DNA from: JACPDI01 sp035463475
GTDB taxonomy: Bacteria > Acidobacteriota > Vicinamibacteria > Vicinamibacterales > 2-12-FULL-66-21
DNA: 64,000 nt
NCBI GenBank assembly: GCA_035463475.1
Contig: DATHTE010000008.1
Span: 1-64,000 of the forward strand
Reading direction: 5' to 3'
The notes under the pieces were generated by a model that saw only the letters and a program-made list of their open reading frames with translations, did no database searches and was not told where the DNA came from. The position numbers and the translations under genes were made by a program. The first letter of the stretch is position 1, and each line of letters opens with the position of its first letter. Below, piece by piece: positions 15,805-24,613 of this stretch.

Positions 15805-16491
15805 ATGCAGCCCGAGAAGCCCGGCCTGACCGGCGGGACACCGCCGGTCAGGATCGTCATTGCCGGCGAGCACTCGATCTTCCGGCACGGCCTCCGCCGT
15901 CTGCTCGAAGCAGAGTTGAGCTTCGAGATTCTCGGTGAGACCCCGGACCCGCTGGAGTTGCCTCAGCTTGTCCGCGACCTTCAGCCTGACGTTCTGCTGC
16001 TGCCCCTCGGAACGCCAAGATCTCCCACGATGACAGCGGTTCGCGCGATCGCCGCCCTGGGTTCCCCGGTGCGAACGCTGATTCTCACCGACCGCGTCGA
16101 CTCTCCCGAGATCGCGCTTGCGCTCGAGCTCGGCGTGCGCGGCGTGGTGCTGACGGACGCTTCGCCGGAAGTGCTGTTCGCGAGCATCCGCAGCGTCCTC
16201 GCCGGAGAGCTCTGGCTCGGCCATGAAGCGATGACCGGGGTCGAGACGGGATTACGGAAGCTCGAGACCTCCCGGCGCCGCGCGAAAGCGTTCGGGCTCA
16301 CCCGCAGGGAAATCGAAATCATCCGGGCTGTCGTGGCCGGATACACAAACCGTGAGATCGCAGAGCGCTCAAGCATCAGCGAAAACACGGTCAAGTGTCA
16401 CCTGACGCACATCTTCAACAAGTCAGGCGCCTCGAGCCGGGTCGAACTCGCGTTGTTCGCCGCACATCACCGGCTCCTGGACGGGCTCTGA
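15805..16491 (+). CDS. LuxR-type response regulator with degenerate receiver
   Basis: This 228-residue protein has an N-terminal receiver-like domain and a C-terminal LuxR/NarL helix-turn-helix (LTRREIEIIRAVVAGYTNRE, then SENTVKCHLTHIFNK). The receiver has lost its chemistry: the acidic pair is replaced (VIAGEHSIF), the phospho-accepting Asp is Pro67 (LLLPLGTP), and the conserved Lys position reads LTDAS. It should therefore work without phosphorylation. It is paralogous to the intact regulator at 21150, sharing GASSRVELA after the HTH. ATG 15805 lacks a clear ribosome-binding site, and an in-frame start at 15745 is possible. A perfect 12-bp hairpin lies 20 bases into the coding region. Confidence 0.82.
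   Translation: MQPEKPGLTGGTPPVRIVIAGEHSIFRHGLRRLLEAELSFEILGETPDPLELPQLVRDLQPDVLLLPLGTPRSPTMTAVRAIAALGSPVRTLILTDRVDSPEIALALELGVRGVVLTDASPEVLFASIRSVLAGELWLGHEAMTGVETGLRKLETSRRRAKAFGLTRREIEIIRAVVAGYTNREIAERSSISENTVKCHLTHIFNKSGASSRVELALFAAHHRLLDGL
15825..15852 (+). promoter_or_regulatory. Perfect 12-bp stem with GACA loop at the 5' end of a coding region
   Basis: CCTGACCGGCGG (15825-15836) and CCGCCGGTCAGG (15841-15852) are exact reverse complements with a four-base loop, starting 20 bases after ATG 15805. The strength and position suggest it could hold back translation initiation or early elongation. It may equally be a site for a DNA-binding dimer. It encodes LTGGTPPVR in frame. Confidence 0.5.
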
Positions 16492-16759
16492 GTCGCCCGC
16501 GCGGCGCTGAGCCGTCTTCCCTCGAGCACGCTTCTTTCCGCGCCCGTTCACGGGCTTGGGTTTTGCTTGCCCGACGCGGTCGCGAGTTTCGTCTTCGTCG
16601 GGTGTTGCAGCGTGCCCCACCGATAGGCACCTTCGGGTGATTCCTCCGACGGCAGCGCAATGCCACGATCAACCGTTCGGCTGTGTTCGCGCGCGTTCCA
16701 GCGCGCGCCGATCAACACCGTTCGCCGTCGCGCGTATCGCATTCACCAGGAGTCCTGAA
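16492..16759 (+). terminator. Intergenic gap with a weak stem-loop
   Basis: This 268-bp gap lies between the degenerate regulator and the subtilase gene. GCCCG (16542-16546), loop TTCA and CGGGC (16551-16555) form a short hairpin followed by TTGGGTTTT, a poor intrinsic terminator at best. Nothing else recognisable is seen apart from AGGAG at 16748-16752, the ribosome-binding site of the next gene. Confidence 0.3.
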
Positions 16760-18715
16760 ATGGGTGGCAGGGTGTTGGCGAGACATGTGGTGGTTGGCGT
16801 GCTCGCGTGTCACGCGGTGGCGGGCGCCGCCAGCGGCCAGCTGCTGGGCGGCTTGCCGGGAGGCGGTCCCACCTGGCCTCCACCGGTGCTCCAACCGGTG
16901 CTGAGCAAGCTCGACCCGTTGATGCTCGCCCGGGTGAGCCTGAGCGCGGATCGTTCGGACGTCCTCGTGCAGGCCGTCGATCTGGCATCGCTCGACGCGG
17001 TAACGCTCCTCATCGCGGACACGGGGGGCATCGTCGGGCGGCAGCTGCCGATCGTGGACGCGGTCGCGGCCAACATCTCGAACAGCTCTCTCGCAATCCT
17101 GACGAACAGTCCGCTCGTGCGCCGCGTGGCGCTCGACCGGCTCGTGCTCGGGACGATGGATCGCGTGACCAGGGTGATCCGCACCGCGGCCGTGCAGGAG
17201 CGATACGGGTTTGACGGCGCGGGCATCGGCGTGGCGGTCATCGACTCGGGCGTCACCTCGTGGCACGACGACCTCGGCACGCCGGATCAACCCGGAATGC
17301 AGCGCGTTGACCGGTTCGTGGACTTCGTCAACGACCAGCCAGGGCCGTACGACGACTACGGTCACGGCACTCACGTCGCCGGGATCATCGCCGGCAACGG
17401 TGCCGATTCCGGAGGGGCCCGCGCCGGCGTCGCGCCCGCCGTTCGCCTCACCGCCCTGAAGGTGCTGGACGGCAGCGGCCGCGGGCGCATCAGCGACGTC
17501 ATCGCGGCGCTCGGATACGTCCTCGACCACCACCACGAACTCAACATCCGCATCGCCAACCTCTCGATTGGCGCCGGCGTGTACGAGTCGTACGAGTCGG
17601 ACCTGCTGCCGCAGGCGGCGAAGCGCGTCGTGGACGAGGGCATCGTCGTCATCGCGGCCGCAGGCAACGGCGGCAGGGACTCCTTCGGGCGGCGGCAGTA
17701 CGGCGCGATCACCTCGCCGGCCAACGCTCCCTGGGTCCTCACGGTCGGCGCTTCGAGCCACATGGGCACGATCGATCGCGACGATGACACCGTCGCGCGA
17801 TTCAGTTCGCGGGGTCCGACCGCTGTCGATCGCGCGGCAAAGCCCGATCTCGTCGCGCCCGGCGTCGGCATCGTCTCTTTGAGCGATCCCAACAGCCAGC
17901 TGTACGCCACGCGCTCGAGTTACCTCCTGCCCGGCACGGTCGCGACATCCTACTTGCCGTACCTCAGCCTGAGCGGTACGAGCCAGGCCACGCCGGTGGT
18001 GGCAGGCACCGTGGCGCTGATGCTGCAGGCGAATCCGGCGCTCACGCCGAACGCGGTCAAGGCAATCCTCCAATACACCGCCGAGCGGGAGTCCAGGTAC
18101 GACGCGCTCACGCAGGGGGCTGGCTTCGTCAACGGCGGCGCCGCCGTGAGACTCGCGGCGCACTTCGCCGCGCCGGACACGTTTTCGTACCCGTCGACAC
18201 GGAGTTGGAGCGAGCAGCTGATATGGGGCAACCAGCGGATGACAGGGGGCCGCCTCACCGCGTCCGCGAACGCGTGGGCTCCCGACGTCGGGTGGAGCGC
18301 GACGACGACGCCCGGCGGAGCTGTGATCGAGTGGGGCGTGCTCGAGGCGAGCTGCAGCAGCAGCACAACGAGCGACTCGACGATCATGACCGCGTCCACC
18401 GACACCACGACTACCAGCAGCGGCGGAACCTACAATCCCAGCCCGTGGCGGTACGACAGCCCGGGCGAGAACGTGGTGTGGGGCGAGGCTTGTGGCGGCG
18501 AGGACTGCCAGGGCCAAACGTGGACGGTCGATGACGCCACGGTCGTCTGGGGCACGACCGGGGACGGGGACACGGTGGTCTGGGGGACCACGGGCGACGG
18601 CGACACGGTGGTCTGGGGGACCACCGGCGACGAAGACGTCATGTGGGACCAGCAGCAGCAATGCCTCGCGGCCGATCCTCAACCGGTTGAACAGCACGTG
18701 GCTCTGGCAGCCTGA
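16760..18715 (+). CDS. Secreted subtilisin-like serine protease (S8)
   Basis: This 651-residue protein has an N-terminal secretion signal, a propeptide-like region to about residue 140 and a peptidase S8 domain. The catalytic Asp is in VAVIDSGV (Asp162), the His in YGHGTHVAG (His202) and the Ser in LSGTSQATP (Ser408). The oxyanion Asn is in AAAGNGG. After the protease comes a Ser/Thr-rich linker and a C-terminal tail with three 11-residue VVWGTTGDGDT-like repeats. AGGAG lies seven bases before ATG 16760. Tryptophan-glycine tails of this kind occur on acidobacterial subtilases; their role is unknown. It probably acts outside the cell. Confidence 0.9.
   Translation: MGGRVLARHVVVGVLACHAVAGAASGQLLGGLPGGGPTWPPPVLQPVLSKLDPLMLARVSLSADRSDVLVQAVDLASLDAVTLLIADTGGIVGRQLPIVDAVAANISNSSLAILTNSPLVRRVALDRLVLGTMDRVTRVIRTAAVQERYGFDGAGIGVAVIDSGVTSWHDDLGTPDQPGMQRVDRFVDFVNDQPGPYDDYGHGTHVAGIIAGNGADSGGARAGVAPAVRLTALKVLDGSGRGRISDVIAALGYVLDHHHELNIRIANLSIGAGVYESYESDLLPQAAKRVVDEGIVVIAAAGNGGRDSFGRRQYGAITSPANAPWVLTVGASSHMGTIDRDDDTVARFSSRGPTAVDRAAKPDLVAPGVGIVSLSDPNSQLYATRSSYLLPGTVATSYLPYLSLSGTSQATPVVAGTVALMLQANPALTPNAVKAILQYTAERESRYDALTQGAGFVNGGAAVRLAAHFAAPDTFSYPSTRSWSEQLIWGNQRMTGGRLTASANAWAPDVGWSATTTPGGAVIEWGVLEASCSSSTTSDSTIMTASTDTTTTSSGGTYNPSPWRYDSPGENVVWGEACGGEDCQGQTWTVDDATVVWGTTGDGDTVVWGTTGDGDTVVWGTTGDEDVMWDQQQQCLAADPQPVEQHVALAA
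18539..18637 (+). repeat. Three 33-nt tandem repeats in the subtilase tail
   Basis: Units at 18539-18571, 18572-18604 and 18605-18637 are nearly identical and encode TVVWGTTGDGD-like 11-mers. They continue a weaker series of VVWG motifs that starts at about residue 573 (NVVWGEACG). Confidence 0.85.
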
Positions 18716-18726
18716 CGAGGCATCCC

Positions 18727-21132
18727 ATGCCGCCCACTGCTTCGGCCGGACTGCTTGACGGATTCACCGCCTTCGTAGGCCGGTGCGCTGCCCGCGTGCG
18801 CCGGGATCCCACTTCATGGACCGCGCTGCCGTTCGAGGCGCGGGTGTACGTGGCCGCCGTGACGGTGATCGGTGCCTGCCTGATCGCGGCGACCTTCCCT
18901 GGCATCCCGTCGCGGCCGCTGCTGTATCTGTCGCTCATCGTGCTCTCCTGCGTGACGTCGGCGTGGAAGGTGACGCTTCCGCTGCCGCTCAGCAGCGGTT
19001 CGACGCTCTCGGTTTCGTACGCGGCCGACCTGATGGCGTTGCTGCTGCTGGGCCCCGGCCCGGCGACGATCGTCGCGGTTTCCGGCGCGTGGACGCAGTG
19101 CACTTTCAGGACGAAGCAGTCGTACCCCTGCTACCGCACGATGTTCAGCATGGCGGGGGAAGCGATCACGATCCAGGCGACCGGCGTCGTGTATCTCTGG
19201 TTGAGCGGCGGCGCCGATCTCCTGCAACAGACCGACCTCGCGCGCACGGTCGTCGGCGTAATCGGCGCCTACTTCGTCGTCAACACCAGCCTGGTGGCGG
19301 GCGCGATTGCGCTCTCGACGCGCCAGAACCTCTGGCGCGTGTGGCACGACACGTTCCTCTGGAGCGGCCCGAGCTTCATGGTCGCTGGCGCCGCCGGCGC
19401 CACCGCGGCGGTGATCGTCGCCCACGGAACCCAGTGGGCCGCGATCCTCCTGGTCGCGCCGGTGTTCCTCGTGTATCGCACGTATCACGTGTTCCTGGGG
19501 CGGATCGAAGATCAACGCCGGCACGTGGAGGAGACCCGGAAGCTGCACACCGAGACGCTCGATGCGCTGCTCCTGGCCCGGCGGGCGGAGCAGGCGCTCG
19601 AAGCCGAAAAGGAGCGGCTGGCGGTCACGCTGCGCAGCATCGGCGACGGCGTGATCACGACGGACCTGAACGGATCCATCCTGCTCGTCAACAAGGTCGC
19701 GGAGCGGCTGACCGGGTGGACGCAGGAGGATGCGGCCGGGCGCCCGCTCGACGCGATCTTCCGCAACCTCGAGCCCGACAGACGGACGCCGTGCGACAAC
19801 TCCGTGGCCACGCTCCTCCGCGAGGCGGGCGGCGGTAGCGTGAGCCGCTGCACCCTGCTCGTCGCGCGGAACCGCACCGAACGGCCAATCGAGGAGATCG
19901 CCGCGCCGCTTCGGGACGCCTCCGGCCGCGCGATCGGCATGGTGCTGGCGTTCCGCGACATCAGCGACGCGCTGAAGGCGCAGGCGGAGCAGGCGAACGC
20001 CAGCCGCCTCGCGTCGCTGGGGCTGCTCGCCGGCGGCATCGCCCATGACTTCAACAACATCCTGATGGCGATCATGGGCAACGTGTCCATGGCGCGCGCC
20101 ACCGCCGGCGGCAGCACCGCGCCGCGCGCGCTCGAGGAGGCGGAACAGGCGTGCGTTCGCGCGCGGCAGCTCACCTGGAAGCTCCTGACCTTCTCCCGGG
20201 GAGGGGTTCCCGTGAAGAAGACCGTTGCACTCGGGCAGATCCTCGAGCAGTCAGCGACCCTGGCGCTGCGCGGCTCGAACGTGCGCTGCACGTTCCACAT
20301 CGCGCCGGATCTCTGGCCGGTGTCAGCCGACGAGCGGCAGCTCGCGCAAGTGTTCAGCAACCTGGTCGTCAACGCGCAGCAGGCGATGCCGCACGGAGGA
20401 TCGATCCAGGTGCGCGCCGAGAACGTGCGCGAGACCGCCGCTCGCTGGGAGCACGCGCTGCGCGTCAATCCCGGCCCTTACGTGCGCGTGACGATCACCG
20501 ACCGGGGCATCGGCATCCCGGAGGAACACCTGGGGCGCGTCTTCGATCCCTACTTCACGACGAAGCAGCAGGGGAGCGGCCTGGGACTCGCGACGTCGCA
20601 TTCGATCGTGAAGAACCATGGCGGCTATCTTTCGGTCGCGTCGAACGTCGGACTGGGCACGACCGTCCAGGTGAGTCTGCCGGCCTCGATGACCTGCCCG
20701 GCTCCGCCCGATTTGGCCGTTCGGCGCCTGCCGCGCGCCGGCCGCATTCTCGTGATGGACGATGAGGCCGGGATCCGCCTGCTCGCGGACAACATGCTGC
20801 GGTACCTCGGGCACGACGTCGAGGTCGTCGACGAGGGCGCGGCGGCGGTGGAGGTCTACAGCCGCGCGCTTCGGGCCGGGCGGCCATTCGACGCCGTCAT
20901 GCTCGATCTCGTCGTCCCCGGCGGCATGGGCGGGCGCGAGGCGCTGGCGTTGTTGAACGAGGTCGATCCCGACGTCAAGGCGATCGTCGTCAGCGGCTAC
21001 GCCCGCGACGCGTCACTCGATGATTTCAGGGAGGACGGGTTCAAGGCGGTCATCGCCAAACCGTACTCGCTCGAAGAACTGGACGCCACGCTTCACTCGG
21101 TCATCTCCCGCGGGAAAGGGCGTGTGCACTGA
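18727..21132 (+). CDS. Hybrid sensor histidine kinase (membrane, PAS, HisKA, REC)
   Basis: The 801-residue protein has about seven or eight N-terminal membrane helices (residues 35-265), a coiled linker and a PAS domain (VITTDLNGSILLVNKVAERL). A HisKA domain follows with the phospho-accepting His in GGIAHDFNNIL (His440). The ATPase domain has an N box (NLVVNAQQAM), G1 (DRGIGIPEE), FDPYFTTK and G2 (GSGLGLAT). The C-terminal receiver carries the acceptor Asp in MLDLVVPG (Asp727). It is a complete hybrid kinase. Its likely partner is the regulator starting 17 bp downstream. The signal sensed by the membrane domain is unknown. Confidence 0.92.
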   Translation: MPPTASAGLLDGFTAFVGRCAARVRRDPTSWTALPFEARVYVAAVTVIGACLIAATFPGIPSRPLLYLSLIVLSCVTSAWKVTLPLPLSSGSTLSVSYAADLMALLLLGPGPATIVAVSGAWTQCTFRTKQSYPCYRTMFSMAGEAITIQATGVVYLWLSGGADLLQQTDLARTVVGVIGAYFVVNTSLVAGAIALSTRQNLWRVWHDTFLWSGPSFMVAGAAGATAAVIVAHGTQWAAILLVAPVFLVYRTYHVFLGRIEDQRRHVEETRKLHTETLDALLLARRAEQALEAEKERLAVTLRSIGDGVITTDLNGSILLVNKVAERLTGWTQEDAAGRPLDAIFRNLEPDRRTPCDNSVATLLREAGGGSVSRCTLLVARNRTERPIEEIAAPLRDASGRAIGMVLAFRDISDALKAQAEQANASRLASLGLLAGGIAHDFNNILMAIMGNVSMARATAGGSTAPRALEEAEQACVRARQLTWKLLTFSRGGVPVKKTVALGQILEQSATLALRGSNVRCTFHIAPDLWPVSADERQLAQVFSNLVVNAQQAMPHGGSIQVRAENVRETAARWEHALRVNPGPYVRVTITDRGIGIPEEHLGRVFDPYFTTKQQGSGLGLATSHSIVKNHGGYLSVASNVGLGTTVQVSLPASMTCPAPPDLAVRRLPRAGRILVMDDEAGIRLLADNMLRYLGHDVEVVDEGAAAVEVYSRALRAGRPFDAVMLDLVVPGGMGGREALALLNEVDPDVKAIVVSGYARDASLDDFREDGFKAVIAKPYSLEELDATLHSVISRGKGRVH

Positions 21133-21149
21133 TCGGACGGTAGACTGTC

Positions 21150-22037
21150 ATGGACAACGAGATCCCAACCGGACCTGAACCAGCCTTCCCGCCGGATGGC
21201 ATGTCAGTGGCGATCCCGGGCGCCGCCGCGCTCGCCTTGGGCGGCCGCCGCTGTACCAACCTGCCAGTACGGGTGGTCCTCGCCGACGACGAGTGCCTGT
21301 TCCGGGCCAGCCTCCGTCAACTGCTGGCCGTGCCGCCGGCCGTCATCAAAGAGGTGTACGGCGTTGACGTGGGGGCGGGCTTCGACGTGATCGGTGAAGC
21401 GGGCACCGGCGAAGACACCGTGCGGGTAGTGAAGTCGGTCCATCCTGAACTGCTGTTGCTCGACCTGTCGATGCCTCGCATGTCCGGCCTCGACGCGCTG
21501 CGCGAGCTCGAGGGGTTTCGCGAGGCGGTCCGCACGATCATCCTGGCCGGCACGATCGATCGCCCGGACCTCCTCGCGGCCGTCCACTTGGGGGTGCGCG
21601 GTCTGCTGCTGAAACACGCCAGCACGGAGGTCATGTTCGAGGCGATCATGTGCGTGATGGCGGGCCGGTGCTGGCTCGAGCAGACGCTCGTCACCGACCT
21701 GCTCGACACGCTGCGGCCGTTGATTCAGACGTCCAGCGCCGCCGGCGGTCCATCCGGCCGGCTGACGCCGCGCGAGCGCCAGGTGCTTGCGCTCGTGGCG
21801 GCCGGATATCCGAACAAGGAGATCGCGCGGGTCTGCTCGGTGAGCGAACAGACGATCAAGCACCACCTGACACGCATGTTCGACAAGGTGGGCGCCTCCA
21901 GCCGGGTGGAACTGGCGATGCTGGCGGCGCGGCAAGGGCTTGCAGACTCACCCGATCCGAGATGCGAGCCGGCGCCTCCTCGCGCCACGCCGATGTCGTC
22001 GGCAGTTCCTTCAGCGATGCTTGTCGCGCCCGAGTAA
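21150..22037 (+). CDS. NarL/LuxR-type response regulator
   Basis: The 295-residue protein has a receiver with intact residues: the acidic pair in VVLADDECLF, the acceptor Asp105 in LLLLDLSMP and Lys in LLLKHAS. A LuxR-type HTH follows (LTPRERQVLALVAAGYPNKE, then SEQTIKHHLTRMFDK). A low-complexity tail of about 40 residues ends it. It follows the hybrid kinase gene closely and precedes the polysaccharide locus, so control of that locus is a reasonable inference. It is a paralogue of the degenerate regulator at 15805. Confidence 0.92.
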   Translation: MDNEIPTGPEPAFPPDGMSVAIPGAAALALGGRRCTNLPVRVVLADDECLFRASLRQLLAVPPAVIKEVYGVDVGAGFDVIGEAGTGEDTVRVVKSVHPELLLLDLSMPRMSGLDALRELEGFREAVRTIILAGTIDRPDLLAAVHLGVRGLLLKHASTEVMFEAIMCVMAGRCWLEQTLVTDLLDTLRPLIQTSSAAGGPSGRLTPRERQVLALVAAGYPNKEIARVCSVSEQTIKHHLTRMFDKVGASSRVELAMLAARQGLADSPDPRCEPAPPRATPMSSAVPSAMLVAPE

Positions 22038-22227
22038 CCCGCATGGTGCTACACCCGATGGTCACCTGCGGGTGATTTCCCCCTTCCGAAACATCTCCTA
22101 TCGTTGACAGCGTAGCGCGCAGGCGCGGCGGACGCCCGCCCTCGCGCTGCTCGGGTCTCTCGCGCGACCGTGCCTGCGCGGTTGGTTGGTCCGGAAAGAG
22201 AACGATCAAACCGAAGGGGGCGAAGCC
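22038..22227 (+). promoter_or_regulatory. Leader of the polysaccharide locus
   Basis: The gap between the response regulator and the NusG-like gene must hold the main promoter of the locus. CACCCG and CGGGTG (22052-22057 and 22069-22074) form a short inverted repeat that could end the upstream transcript or bind a regulator. A TTGACA at 22104-22109 has no matching -10 element. No ops-like element could be identified by eye. Confidence 0.35.
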
Positions 22228-22803
22228 TTGGCAGTCGACAACCCGAGCTGGTATGCACTGTGGACCAACAGCCACTTCGAGCAGGTGGTGCACGACCATC
22301 TGACCGCGAGAGGGTTTCGGACGTTCCTGCCGATGGTTGCCGACTGGTCGCGTCGCGCGGGAACGCGTCGGCTCATCCAGCGGCCGATGTTCCCCGGCTA
22401 CCTGTTCATCCACGAGGCGATCGACAAGCGGAAGTACATCGACATCATGAACACGCGCGGGCTGGTGCGCATCCTTGGCGAGCGCTGGGATCGTCTGGCG
22501 CCCGTCTCGGACGACGAAATCGAGTCAGTGCGGAGCCTGATGGGTTCCGGGCTGTCGGTCACGCCGTTTCCGTACCTTCGCGAAGGACAGCGCGTGCGGA
22601 TTGTGGAAGGGCCGCTGGTTGACGTCGAGGGCATCTTCGTGCGGAGCCGGCCGAACCGCGGGCTGCTCGTGCTCTCCGTCGACCTGCTGCAGCGCAGCGT
22701 CGCTGTCGAGGTCGATGCTGCAGCCGTCGTCCCGGTCGCGAACGTGGTGCCGACCGCTCGCGTACCGCTTGGCGCCCCTGTTGCGCTGGCCCACGCGCGA
22801 TGA
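22228..22803 (+). CDS. NusG/RfaH-like (UpxY-type) antitermination factor
   Basis: This roughly 191-residue protein starts with the NusG N-terminal signature (WYALWTNSHFEQVVHDHL) and has RPMFPGYLFIH in the middle. It ends with a KOW-type domain (REGQRVRIVEGPLVDVEGIF). RfaH/UpxY/LoaP paralogues travel with RNA polymerase and allow read-through of long polysaccharide operons. Position as the first gene of a 42-kb co-oriented locus fits this exactly. The start is uncertain: TTG 22228 has AAGGGGG upstream, while an in-frame TTG at 22186 has no ribosome-binding site. The stop overlaps the next start as ATGA. Confidence 0.88.
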   Translation: MAVDNPSWYALWTNSHFEQVVHDHLTARGFRTFLPMVADWSRRAGTRRLIQRPMFPGYLFIHEAIDKRKYIDIMNTRGLVRILGERWDRLAPVSDDEIESVRSLMGSGLSVTPFPYLREGQRVRIVEGPLVDVEGIFVRSRPNRGLLVLSVDLLQRSVAVEVDAAAVVPVANVVPTARVPLGAPVALAHAR

Positions 22804-23942
22804 ACCAGGTTTCCCGCAGCCGGATCATGGCAGGTTTCGTACTCGTGCAACTGGGCACGTTTCCGGCCGCAGCCGCGCAGCCCGTCTTCCAGGTGCGTCC
22901 TTCGTTGAGCGCCACGGAAGTCTATGAAAGCGACCTGTTTGCGAACCCGTCCGGCCGCGACGGCGACGTCATCACCCGTGTCACTCCGGCGATCGAAACC
23001 GACCATCGCTCGCCTCTCTGGACGATCTCGAGCCGCTTCGCGGCTGACGCCGAGCGCTACGCGCGGCACCAGGAGCTGACAACGCCCGCCGCAAGGCAAC
23101 AGGCTGCGCTCACGATGACGTATCGCCCAACGCCGCGCCTGGCAGTTGCCGGTGGAGCCGATCTCGTGGTGACACGGAACCCGCAGGAGCTGAACACCGC
23201 GACCGGCCTCGCGTTGATTCGCGCGCGCGCGCGACGCGTCTCCGCCCACGCGTCGCTCAGCCGCGCAATGAGCCCCGCGACCACGGGCGCGCTCGAGTAC
23301 ACGTTTGCCGACGAGCGGCTGGGTCAGGCCTTTCGCGCGGCCACGCACGCGCTCGAGGCGGGTGCGGAGCGGCGCCTCTCGGGCCGGACGACGGTCAGCA
23401 GCCGATACCGCGTGCACGGGTTCGCGTTTACGGCGGCCGGCGAAGACCAGGCCGTGATCTCGCAGTCGCTCACCATGGGAGTCTGGCGCGCGATCACGCC
23501 GCGGGTGAGCGTCTCCGTGGAGGCGGGTCCGCGAGTGACGGGCAGCGTCGCCCGTCCCGAGCTCACGACGTCGATGGAGTGGACGGGCATCGCGTCGAAT
23601 GCTGCGCTGTCGTACACGCGCAGCCAGACCACCGTCATCGGCCTCGTCGGCGTGGCCGAGATCCAGTCGATGAACGCGGCCTTCGGCCGCACGCACGGCC
23701 GATCGCTCGACGTCAGGGTGGCGCCCGGTTTCTTCCGCAGCGCCCTTCCCGGTGTCCACGCGCATGTCTACGTCCTGTCGGCCAGCGTCATCGGTCGATT
23801 CAGGAACATGTTCGCGATCGACCTGACCGTGGATGGCGCCGTGCAGGAGGGCAGCCTCTATCCCGCGCTGGCCAGCCAGACGATCCCGCGTCACCGCATC
23901 CTGCTGCGCTGGCGGGCAGAGGCGCGTCGTTCTGAACCATGA
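22800..23942 (+). CDS. Outer-membrane beta-barrel protein of the polysaccharide locus
   Basis: This 380-residue protein has a signal peptide (cleavage probably after PAAAA) and then alternating amphipathic strands throughout, such as PLWTISSRFAADAERYA and TTGALEYTFADERLG. It opens with FQVRPSLSATEVYESDLF. This pattern matches TIGR03016-like or similar exopolysaccharide-associated outer-membrane barrels. It may be the outer-membrane secretion channel or an accessory barrel, since the adjacent OPX protein is short. ATGA overlaps at both ends indicate translational coupling. Confidence 0.7.
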   Translation: MNQVSRSRIMAGFVLVQLGTFPAAAAQPVFQVRPSLSATEVYESDLFANPSGRDGDVITRVTPAIETDHRSPLWTISSRFAADAERYARHQELTTPAARQQAALTMTYRPTPRLAVAGGADLVVTRNPQELNTATGLALIRARARRVSAHASLSRAMSPATTGALEYTFADERLGQAFRAATHALEAGAERRLSGRTTVSSRYRVHGFAFTAAGEDQAVISQSLTMGVWRAITPRVSVSVEAGPRVTGSVARPELTTSMEWTGIASNAALSYTRSQTTVIGLVGVAEIQSMNAAFGRTHGRSLDVRVAPGFFRSALPGVHAHVYVLSASVIGRFRNMFAIDLTVDGAVQEGSLYPALASQTIPRHRILLRWRAEARRSEP

Positions 23943-24556
23943 CCAGGACCCAGGTGCGCCTCTTCGATCTCATGATCGTCGCTTCGCTCGCGGTGCCGGT
24001 CGCGCCGTGCGCGGCCCAATCCGCAGCAGCGCCGCCTGGGGCCGTCCCTGAGAGCTGCACGGGCAACTACGTCATCGGGCCGGACGATGTCCTCGATGTT
24101 TCCGTGTGGGGAAACGCGGACGTCACGCGCACCGTGCCGGTGCGGCCGGACGGGCGGATCTCCCTCCCGCTCGTCAACGACATCCAGGCCGCCGGATTGA
24201 CGCCAATGCAGCTGGGCGACGCCGTGACGAAGGCCTTGACGCCGTACATCCCGGAGCCCGCGGTGGCCGTGCTCGTTCGCGAGGTGCGCAGCTTCAAGGT
24301 CACGGTGATCGGCCAGGTGAAGACGCCCGGCCGCTACGAGCTGAAGGACCGTGCCACCGTCCTCGACGTGCTCGCGATGGCTGGCGGGCTCAACGAGTAC
24401 GCGGCGCCGGAGCGTATCGCCGTGCTGCGCCAGGAGGCGGGCAGCTCGCGCCAGATCCCCTTCCGGTACGACCGGCTGACGGCGATGCGTCCACCAGCGA
24501 AGCGGGCGGCGGAGAATTTCTGCGTCAAGCCGGGCGACGTGATCCTGGTCCCCTAG
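23939..24556 (+). CDS. Polysaccharide export protein (OPX/Wza-like)
   Basis: This 205-residue exported protein has a signal peptide, a poly_export domain (YVIGPDDVLDVSVWGNADVT, then VRPDGRISLPLVNDIQAAG) and one SLBB-like domain (VIGQVKTPGRYELKDRATVL). It lacks the C-terminal outer-membrane helix of classical Wza, so it is a short periplasmic OPX. Such proteins are usually paired with a separate beta-barrel, here probably the preceding gene. It participates in moving polysaccharide across the periplasm and outer membrane. Confidence 0.9.
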   Translation: MTRTQVRLFDLMIVASLAVPVAPCAAQSAAAPPGAVPESCTGNYVIGPDDVLDVSVWGNADVTRTVPVRPDGRISLPLVNDIQAAGLTPMQLGDAVTKALTPYIPEPAVAVLVREVRSFKVTVIGQVKTPGRYELKDRATVLDVLAMAGGLNEYAAPERIAVLRQEAGSSRQIPFRYDRLTAMRPPAKRAAENFCVKPGDVILVP

Positions 24557-24613
24557 GCCAGTGGAGCGTATCGGCTGAAGCGGCCTCATTTCCGCGCCCC
24601 CTTCTCCCGTTCA

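Noticed and set aside
22104..22140. TTGACA as the -35 box of the polysaccharide promoter
   Set aside because: No -10-like sequence is found 15-19 bases downstream; the match may be chance.
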